From positions 1-11,019 of the forward strand of contig CAKZIH010000263.1 of NCBI GenBank assembly GCA_936931335.1: a stretch of 11,019 bases of DNA. Reading direction: 5' to 3'. The position numbers were made by a program, and so were the translations under genes. The notes beneath the pieces were generated by a model that was not told the DNA's origin, made no database searches, and worked only from the letters and a program-made list of their open reading frames with translations. Source of the stretch: an uncultured Nostocoides sp. (GTDB lineage: Bacteria; Actinomycetota; Actinomycetes; Actinomycetales; Dermatophilaceae). Shown here one piece after another: positions 5,815 to 11,019 of this stretch. Each line of letters opens with the position of its first letter. Position 1 is the stretch's first letter.

Positions 5815-6762
5815 ATGCTGCACGCAACCCTGGCCGATCAATCGTGGGTGGACGACCTCGGGCCGATCGAGGGGGTGCGCACCAGCGTCTGGGACCTGCG
5901 CGGACCTGCGCCACGGACGCCGATCGATGTCGTGGTGGCGCCCTACCAGGGCGCGGCCGAGGTGATCGGGGCGGTCGGGCAGGTGCCCTCGGTGCGGCTG
6001 GTGCAACTGCTGACCGCCGGCTACGACGGCATTCTTGAGCAGGTGCCGGATCGGGTCGCAGTGGCCAATGCCGCCGGCGTCCACGATGCCTCGACCGCGG
6101 AACTCGCGCTCGCCCTGGTGCTCGCCGCCCAGCGCGGGCTGCCCGGCTTTGTGCGCGCCCAAGACCAGGGCGTATGGGGTCCGCGCCCCTTCCTGCCCTC
6201 GCTCGCCGACCGGCGGGTGCTGGTCGTCGGCTATGGCCAGGTGGGACGGGCGATCGCGCGGCGGCTGATGCCCTTCGAGGCAAGGCTGACTGCGGTCGCC
6301 AGCCGGGCGCGCGCGGGGGACGACCTGGTCGATGCGGTGCACGGCATCGACGAACTCCTAAAGCTCTTGCCCGACACCGAGATCGCGATCGTGGTCACCC
6401 CGCTATCCCCCGACACCGAGGGTCTGATCGGGGAGGGCTTCTTGGCCGCGCTGCCGGATGACGCGCTGGTGGTGAATGTGGCCCGCGGTCCGGTCGCGGA
6501 CACCGCGGCGATCCTGCGGCATACCGGCCGGCTGCGGTTCGCTCTCGATGTCACCGACCCCGAGCCGCTGCCCGAGGGGCATCCGCTGTGGCACGCCGAA
6601 GGCGTGCTGATCACCCCACACGTCGGGGGCGTCTCGACCGCCTTCCGGCCCCGGGCGCTGGCTCTGCTGCGCGAACAGTTGACTCGACTGGCCGCGGGTG
6701 ACGAGCCCGACCATGTGGTGGGGCAGGGCAGCGCGAGCTCTGCTAAGCCCGCCTGGGGCTGA
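5815..6762 (+). CDS. D-isomer-specific 2-hydroxyacid dehydrogenase, NAD(P)-dependent
   Basis: This 315-residue cytosolic oxidoreductase of the D-2-hydroxyacid dehydrogenase family interconverts a 2-keto acid and a D-2-hydroxy acid. It has an N-terminal half of the split catalytic domain (QLLTAGYDGI, 64-73), the Rossmann nucleotide fold with GYGQVG (139-144, GxGxxG), NVARGPV (221-227, with catalytic Arg224), DVTDPEPLPEGHPLW (245-259, with catalytic Glu250) and ITPHVGG (266-272, with catalytic His269). The catalytic Arg, Glu and His are all present. The physiological substrate cannot be read from the sequence; glyoxylate/hydroxypyruvate reductase or phosphoglycerate dehydrogenase-like roles are possible, but no ACT domain is present. 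I chose the ATG at 5815 because the fold begins there; the open frame runs 48 codons upstream but that part would cross the mod promoter and has no family similarity. It is divergent from the mod operon and a single-gene unit. Confidence 0.92.
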   Translation: MLHATLADQSWVDDLGPIEGVRTSVWDLRGPAPRTPIDVVVAPYQGAAEVIGAVGQVPSVRLVQLLTAGYDGILEQVPDRVAVANAAGVHDASTAELALALVLAAQRGLPGFVRAQDQGVWGPRPFLPSLADRRVLVVGYGQVGRAIARRLMPFEARLTAVASRARAGDDLVDAVHGIDELLKLLPDTEIAIVVTPLSPDTEGLIGEGFLAALPDDALVVNVARGPVADTAAILRHTGRLRFALDVTDPEPLPEGHPLWHAEGVLITPHVGGVSTAFRPRALALLREQLTRLAAGDEPDHVVGQGSASSAKPAWG

Positions 6763-6779
6763 CGCCCGCCGACTCAGGC
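6751..6779. terminator. nested hairpin between convergent genes, possible bidirectional terminator
   Basis: GCCTG (6751-6755) can pair with CAGGC (6775-6779) around an inner stem GGGC-TGAC-GCCC (6756-6767). It covers the dehydrogenase stop and most of the 27-base gap to the glpK stop. There is no U-tract, so termination is a guess from position. Confidence 0.3.
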
Positions 6780-6792
6780 GCCCGCCGTCTCA
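6763..6792. repeat. near-perfect 14-bp direct repeat between convergent genes
   Basis: CGCCCGCCGACTCA (6763-6776) recurs as CGCCCGCCGTCTCA (6779-6792), 13 of 14 bases identical with a period of 16. The second copy ends in the glpK stop codon. Like the repeat at the hutI stop, it fills a convergent gene junction. Confidence 0.75.
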
Positions 6793-8322
6793 ATCGACCG
6801 GCGGCGCGACCTCGGTGTCCTCATCGACCCAGTCGAAGGTCCGAGTGACCGCCTTGCGCCAACTGCGGTAGAGCCGCTCGCGCTCCGGCTGCGGCATACC
6901 TGGGCTCCAGCGCGCGCCCTCGGACCAATTGGCCGCGACCTCGTCGGTGCCGGAGAAGAAGCCGACGGCGATGCCTGCGGCATAGGCGGCACCCAGCGCC
7001 GTGGTCTCCACGATCGCGGGGCGCACCACGTCGACGCCGAGCAAGTCGGCCTGGAACTGCATCAAGGTCTGGTTGGCCACCATGCCGCCGTCCACCCGCA
7101 GTTCGCTCAGCTCCACCCCGGAGTCTGCGGCCATCGCCTCGGCCACCTCCCGAGTCTGGAAAGCGGTGGCTTCCAAGGCCGCGCGAGCCAGGTGGTGCTT
7201 GGTGACATAACGGGTCAAGCCGACGATCGCGCCTCGGGCGTCGTCACGCCAATAGGGCGCAAAGAGTCCCGAGAACGCTGGGACGACATAGCAGCCGCCG
7301 TTGTCACTCACCTGGGTGGCGAGGGTCTCGATCTGCGCCGCGTCGTCAATTAGCCCGAGGTTGTCCCGCAGCCATTGCACTAGCGACCCGGTCACTGCGA
7401 TCGACCCCTCGAGGGCATAGACCGGGTCCGCGTCCCCGATCCGGTAGCAGAGTGTGGTGAGCAGGCCATGGTCGCTGCGCACGATCTCCGCGCCGGTGTT
7501 GAGCAGCATGAAGTTGCCGGTGCCATAGGTGTTCTTGGACATGCCCGCGGTGAAGCACGCCTGGCCGAAGGTTGCGGCCTGCTGATCACCCAAGATGCCG
7601 GCGATCGGCACCCCGGCCAACGGACCCGCGGCGCGGCCATCGCCATACACCTGCGCCGAGGACCCGATCCGCGGCAGCATCGCGGTCGGGATGCGCAACT
7701 CGGCGGCGATCCGTTCGTCCCAGGCCAGCGTGCGCAAGTCCATAAGCATGGTCCGGGAGGCATTGGTGACATCGGTGGCGTGCACGCCGCCGTCCGGGCC
7801 GCCGGTCATATTCCACAGCACCCAGGTATCGATGGTGCCGAAGAGCAGATCCCCGGCCTCGGCCCGCTCCCGCGCCCCGGGGACATTGTCGAGGATCCAG
7901 GTCACCTTCGGGCCGGCGAAATAGGTGGCCAGGGGCAAACCACATACGGACTGGTATTTGTCCGCACCACCATCGGCGGCGAGGTCGGCGATGATCCGCG
8001 AGGTGCGGGTGTCCTGCCAGACGATCGCATTGTGCACCGGGCGGCCGGTATGCCGATCCCAGACCACCGCGGTCTCGCGCTGGTTGGTGATGCCCACCGC
8101 CGCGATGGTCCGGTGGTTGAGATTGCCCCGGGACAAGGCCAGGCCGACGACCTCGCGCACGTTGTCCCAGATCTCCATCGGGTCGTGCTCCACCCAACCG
8201 GCGCGGGGAAAGAGTTGCGCGTGCTCCTTCTGCCCCACGGAGTGGATCTGGCCCCCGCGGGTGAAGACGATCGCACGAGTGCTGGTGGTGCCCTGGTCGA
8301 TCGCCAGGACGTAATCAGCCAT
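6790..8322 (-). CDS. glpK: glycerol kinase (GlpK)
   Basis: GlpK phosphorylates glycerol to sn-glycerol 3-phosphate with ATP and traps it in the cell. The 510 residues match the usual length of this FGGY-family kinase. Landmarks are AIDQGTTSTRA (7-17, phosphate loop), NQRET (80-84, glycerol-binding Arg82/Glu83), the GDQQ catalytic Asp (about 246), GMSKNTYGTGNFMLLNTG (260-277), YVVPAFSGLFAPYW and LRVDGGMVANQTLMQFQADLLG, the last being the adenine-site signature. The loop around 227-238 (DGRAAGPLAGVP) does not keep the GGKGGTR fructose-1,6-bisphosphate site of the E. coli enzyme, so that allosteric control is probably absent. The ATG at 8322 lies eight bases inside the glpD end, preceded by GGGGCGGA as a modest ribosome site. 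It is the second gene of glpD-glpK. Confidence 0.98.
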   Translation of the reverse strand: MADYVLAIDQGTTSTRAIVFTRGGQIHSVGQKEHAQLFPRAGWVEHDPMEIWDNVREVVGLALSRGNLNHRTIAAVGITNQRETAVVWDRHTGRPVHNAIVWQDTRTSRIIADLAADGGADKYQSVCGLPLATYFAGPKVTWILDNVPGARERAEAGDLLFGTIDTWVLWNMTGGPDGGVHATDVTNASRTMLMDLRTLAWDERIAAELRIPTAMLPRIGSSAQVYGDGRAAGPLAGVPIAGILGDQQAATFGQACFTAGMSKNTYGTGNFMLLNTGAEIVRSDHGLLTTLCYRIGDADPVYALEGSIAVTGSLVQWLRDNLGLIDDAAQIETLATQVSDNGGCYVVPAFSGLFAPYWRDDARGAIVGLTRYVTKHHLARAALEATAFQTREVAEAMAADSGVELSELRVDGGMVANQTLMQFQADLLGVDVVRPAIVETTALGAAYAAGIAVGFFSGTDEVAANWSEGARWSPGMPQPERERLYRSWRKAVTRTFDWVDEDTEVAPPVD

Positions 8323-10072
8323 GGTCCGCCCCGACCGGCTGCATGGGCGCGATATCCGCGGCCTGCGCGCGCACCTGCGCGGCGGCGGCGTCGTCCGGTT
8401 GTTGTGCCGCAGCGATCTCGGCCTCGGCGCGCTCGGTGTAGGCGCGGATCTCCGCGTGCTTGCGCTCTTCGTCCCAGCCCAGCATGACCGCGGCCAGGTC
8501 CGCGATCTCGGGCACCGCGGCCAATCCCTTGCGCGGCACCTCGTAGATGAGTCGAGTCCGACGCATCATCAGATCCTCGAGGTGGATCGCCCCCTCGTGG
8601 GTGCACGCATAGGCCACCTCGGCGCGCAGATAGGCCGGCGCCGCCTGCAGCGGCTGGGCCAGCCCGGGGTCACGATCGATGAGCTCGAGGACCTCCTCCA
8701 TCAGCGAACCGTAGCGGTGCAGCAGGTGATCGCCCATGAGCTCGCTCCAGCCGAATTGGCGGCGCAGGGCCGGCATCCGGCGGCGCATCGCCGGCTCCCC
8801 AACGGCCCCCAGCAGCGGGATCTGCTCGGTGATGCTCGGCAATTGCGCCGCTCGCTCCCCGAGCGCGAAATCCACCGCATCCTTGGCCATCACCCGGTAT
8901 GTCGTGAGCTTGCCCCCAGCGATCACCGTCAGGCCCGGTATGGGGCTGGCGACCGTATGCTCGCGGCTCACCTTCGCCGAGTCCGTGCCCTCCTTGGTGC
9001 CCGGCTGCAGCAGGGGGCGCAGGCCCGCATACCAACCGACGACATCGTCACGGGTGAGCTCGGTGGTGAGCACCGCATTGGCGTGCTGCAGGACGTAGTC
9101 GATATCCGCGGCGGTGGCCACCGGGTTCTTCGGGTCCAGTGGCCACGGAGTATCCGTGGTGCCGATGATCCAATACCGCGACCAGGGGATGAAGAAGAGC
9201 ACCGACTTCTCGGTCTGCAGGAAGAGACCGGCGCTGCCGGGGATGCGCTCGCGCGGGATGACCAGGTGGATTCCTTTGGAGGCCAAGACATTCAGGCCGC
9301 CGTCAGTCTCGGCCAGGGTGTTGACGTCCTCGGTCCAGACGCCGGTGCAGTTGATGATCTGGTGGGCTCGGGCCCGCACCTGCCGACCGGATTCCAGGTC
9401 GACGAGCACGGCGCCATCGGCACGGCCATCGGCATCCTTGGTGATCTCCACGACCTGGACGCGCGCGGCCGCATGGGCGCCATAGGTGACCGCGGTGCGC
9501 GCCAGCGTGGCGACCAATCTGGCGTCATCGACGGTGGCGTCGTAGTACTTCACCGCCCCGATCGCGCTCTTGTGCCGCAGATCCGGGAACTGCTTGAGCA
9601 GGCCCTTGCGGGAGGTATGCCCGTGGATCGGCAAGGCCCGGCGCCCGGGCATGAGGTTGGCCAACAGGTCATAGAGGGTCACCCCGGCGCCGTAATAGGC
9701 GCGCTGCCAGAGCCGATGCTCCAGGGGGATGAGGAAGGGCATCGGCTTGACCAGGTGCGGGGCCAGGGTCTTGAGCAGCAGCCCCCGCTCGATCAGGGCC
9801 TCCTGGACCAGCTTCACGTCGAGCATCTGCAGATAGCGCAGCCCGCCATGCACCAGCTTGGTCGACCACTGCGAGGTACCGGAGGCCCAGTCCTGCGCTT
9901 CGACGAGCACCGTGGACAGGCCTCGAGTGGTGGCGTCGAGGGCCGCCCCGGCGCCGGTCACCCCGCCCCCGATCACCAGGACGTCGATCGGCTCACCCCC
10001 TTCGGCGCCGCTGGCGGCCAAGACCTCGAGGGCGTCCTGCCGGGTCTGTGCGCTCAAAGGGCGGGAATGCAC
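8315..10072 (-). CDS. glpD: glycerol-3-phosphate dehydrogenase, FAD-dependent (GlpD)
   Basis: GlpD is the membrane-associated respiratory flavoenzyme that oxidises sn-glycerol 3-phosphate to dihydroxyacetone phosphate and passes electrons to quinone. The 585-residue protein has the FAD-binding VIGGGVTGAGAALDATTRG (33-50), SQWSTKLVHGGLRYL (66-80), IGTTDTPW (about 302-309), GGKLTTYR (about 386-393) and the C-terminal helical domain (about 405-535, with HEGAIHLEDLMMRRTRL). The last 40 or so residues (AEAEIAAAQQPDDAAAA and on) are a low-complexity Ala/Gln tail of a kind common in actinobacterial versions. The start is GTG at 10072: GGAGG lies six bases upstream, while the nearby ATG at 10077 is in another frame and abuts the ribosome site. 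It is the first gene of glpD-glpK, and no glpF follows. Confidence 0.97.
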   Translation of the reverse strand: MHSRPLSAQTRQDALEVLAASGAEGGEPIDVLVIGGGVTGAGAALDATTRGLSTVLVEAQDWASGTSQWSTKLVHGGLRYLQMLDVKLVQEALIERGLLLKTLAPHLVKPMPFLIPLEHRLWQRAYYGAGVTLYDLLANLMPGRRALPIHGHTSRKGLLKQFPDLRHKSAIGAVKYYDATVDDARLVATLARTAVTYGAHAAARVQVVEITKDADGRADGAVLVDLESGRQVRARAHQIINCTGVWTEDVNTLAETDGGLNVLASKGIHLVIPRERIPGSAGLFLQTEKSVLFFIPWSRYWIIGTTDTPWPLDPKNPVATAADIDYVLQHANAVLTTELTRDDVVGWYAGLRPLLQPGTKEGTDSAKVSREHTVASPIPGLTVIAGGKLTTYRVMAKDAVDFALGERAAQLPSITEQIPLLGAVGEPAMRRRMPALRRQFGWSELMGDHLLHRYGSLMEEVLELIDRDPGLAQPLQAAPAYLRAEVAYACTHEGAIHLEDLMMRRTRLIYEVPRKGLAAVPEIADLAAVMLGWDEERKHAEIRAYTERAEAEIAAAQQPDDAAAAQVRAQAADIAPMQPVGADHG

Positions 10073-10078
10073 GGCATA

Positions 10079-10083
10079 CCTCC
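10079..10083 (-). promoter_or_regulatory. ribosome binding site that fixes the glpD GTG start
   Basis: GGAGG on the minus strand lies six bases before the GTG at 10072. The ATG between them (10077-10075) would have no spacing and reads TGA after seven codons, so the GTG is the start. Confidence 0.75.
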
Positions 10084-10271
10084 AGGGTCGGCAAGCCGCC
10101 GGGAGCGGGCTGCGCAGATGAATGGTTCCTATCTTCCGCCGAGCCTATTGCGCCGCCCCGCGGCCGCCGCCACGCCCGGGTGCTGGGTGGCAGCCGGCTC
10201 GTCTGGCGAGCCTCGGCGAGGCGTGAGAGTGTGCAGACACCGTCACACAATCTGAAGGGGAACAGATCGTC
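10084..10271. promoter_or_regulatory. divergent promoter region between glpD and the serine hydrolase gene
   Basis: This gene-free stretch of just under 200 bases must hold both promoters, but I see no strong -35/-10 pair in either direction. A minus-strand TAGGCT (+ strand AGCCTA, 10142-10147) fits TANNNT and could serve glpD. Toward the + strand gene there are three inverted repeats in a row: GGCTCG-TCTGG-CGAGCC (10196-10212), GCCTC-GGC-GAGGC (10210-10222) and GTGTG-N10-CACAC (10229-10248). AAGGGG (10255-10260) is a plausible ribosome site 11 bases before the ATG at 10272. Confidence 0.45.
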
Positions 10272-11019
10272 ATGACCGTCATTTCCACCGTCCGGGTATG
10301 CGCCGCGGCCCTCGCCGTGAGCGTGACCTCAGCGGGGGTCGCCACCGCCAGCGCGGCCCCGCAGCCGGCACCGACTCCGGAGTCGCTCTCGCTAACCCCG
10401 CCCGGGGTGTCGCTGCCGGACAGTCTTGCGGGCCAGCGCATTCCGGCGCCGCAGGCTGCGCTCAACACGCTCGTCGCGGATGGCGCGGTGGGGGTTGTCG
10501 CCGCGATCAAGACCGGAACCCGCGAGCAGCGCTGGTCCGCCGGCGTCCGCCGCGTATGGACCGATCTGCCGGTGCGCCCGAACGCCAAGTTCCGGGTGGC
10601 CAGCAACACCAAGACCATGGTGGCCACCCTGGTCATGCAGCAGGTCGAGAAGGGTGCGTGGCACCTGGAGGACACCATCGATGAGATCGCGCCCGGGCTG
10701 GTCCCGGGCCACGGCTCGGTGACCATCGAGCAGTTGCTCAGCCACCGCTCGGGGATGCCCGATGGGGTGCTTGAGGCCATGGTCGCGAAGATGGACGGCC
10801 CCTTCGCCTGGGATGAGTACTTCCGCGTGCTCGGTGAGGACTACGCGGACCGGGAGATCATTGCCGGTGCGCTCTCGGTGCCCTGGCTCTTCCAGCCCGG
10901 CACCTCATACAGCTACTCCAACGCCGGCTACGTCGTGCTGGGTCAGTTGCTGCAGCGCGCCACGGGCAAGTCCCTGCCGACGCTCTTGGAGCAGCGGGTG
11001 TTCAAGCCCGCCGGCATGA
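10272..11019 (+). CDS. secreted serine hydrolase, beta-lactamase / D-Ala-D-Ala carboxypeptidase fold, 3' end cut by window
   Basis: This is the first 249 residues of an exported class C-like serine hydrolase; the frame is still open at the window end. A Sec signal peptide (hydrophobic 9-26, likely cut at ASA-AP, 28/29) is followed by a Pro/Thr/Ser-rich stretch (30-50) and the catalytic fold. RVASNTKTM (108-116) carries the SxxK nucleophile Ser111 and base Lys114; VTIEQLLSHRSGMPD (150-164) is the conserved box after it; YSYSNAGY (213-220) carries the second motif YSN (215-217). The third (HxG/KTG) motif would lie past the edge. Such proteins act on cell-wall D-Ala-D-Ala or as D-aminopeptidases, esterases or peptidases; the substrate cannot be told. 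The cleavage site lacks a lipobox Cys, so the product is probably free or wall-associated. The gene is divergent from glpD with nothing else to suggest a partner. Confidence 0.93.
   Translation, partial: MTVISTVRVCAAALAVSVTSAGVATASAAPQPAPTPESLSLTPPGVSLPDSLAGQRIPAPQAALNTLVADGAVGVVAAIKTGTREQRWSAGVRRVWTDLPVRPNAKFRVASNTKTMVATLVMQQVEKGAWHLEDTIDEIAPGLVPGHGSVTIEQLLSHRSGMPDGVLEAMVAKMDGPFAWDEYFRVLGEDYADREIIAGALSVPWLFQPGTSYSYSNAGYVVLGQLLQRATGKSLPTLLEQRVFKPAGM

Noticed and set aside
10230..10247. CRP/GlxR-type site (TGTG...TCACA) upstream of the hydrolase gene
   Set aside because: The half-sites are separated by nine bases instead of the spacing of TGTGA-N6-TCACA, and the A of the left half is missing. 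I keep it only as an inverted repeat.
8321..10255. A 644-codon open frame on the + strand, antisense to glpD
   Set aside because: It mirrors glpD in a high-G+C genome, where the antisense frame stays open by codon bias. Its translation is rich in Arg, Gly, Gln and His without any recognisable domain, while glpD on the other strand is a certain gene.
1..11019. tRNA or rRNA genes, CRISPR arrays, insertion sequences, phage or defence genes
   Set aside because: I looked for their conserved words, regular spaced repeats, terminal inverted repeats and transposase motifs and saw none; nearly all of the window is accounted for by metabolic and transport genes.

Overview
The window is high in G+C (about two thirds by eye) and densely packed with overlapping genes. 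Its G/C-rich third codon positions, the leaderless-type promoters and a DUF4235 gene point to an actinomycete (Actinomycetota). I cannot place it more precisely. All the recognisable genes are chromosomal housekeeping or accessory-metabolism genes. I see no rRNA, tRNA, CRISPR array, insertion sequence or phage gene.

Layout. (1) Bases 1-2256, + strand: the end of a histidine-utilisation operon, with a 5'-truncated hutF (formimidoylglutamate deiminase) overlapping hutI (imidazolonepropionase) by ATGA. (2) 2287-2574, - strand: a small DUF4235 membrane protein, convergent with hutI. (3) 2641-5679, - strand: a four-gene molybdate uptake operon read in the order HTH-TOBE regulator, modA, modB, modC, every junction overlapping by 1-4 bases. 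Its first gene appears to be leaderless, and an imperfect palindrome covers its -10 element and start codon. (4) 5815-6762, + strand: a D-2-hydroxyacid dehydrogenase, divergent from the mod operon. (5) 6790-10072, - strand: glpD-glpK for glycerol catabolism, with an 8-base overlap. (6) 10272 to the window end, + strand: the start of a secreted serine hydrolase of the beta-lactamase/D-Ala-D-Ala carboxypeptidase fold, divergent from glpD and cut by the window edge.

How the genes work together. HutI opens the imidazolone ring to N-formimino-L-glutamate, and HutF deiminates this to N-formyl-L-glutamate, which implies the five-step histidine route finished by a deformylase outside the window. ModA captures molybdate (or tungstate) outside the cell, ModB is the channel and ModC the ATPase. 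ModC and the operon's first gene both carry a TOBE/Mop oxyanion-binding domain, so the operon probably senses cytoplasmic molybdate at transport and at transcription. GlpK phosphorylates glycerol and GlpD oxidises the product to dihydroxyacetone phosphate; no glycerol channel gene is present here.

No clearly new multi-gene system is visible. The points most worth a second look are the leaderless mod promoter with its start-codon palindrome, a matching -10 at the same distance in front of the DUF4235 gene, direct repeats at both convergent gene junctions, clustered inverted repeats in the two divergent promoter regions, and an apparent excess of the word CATAC/GTATG.
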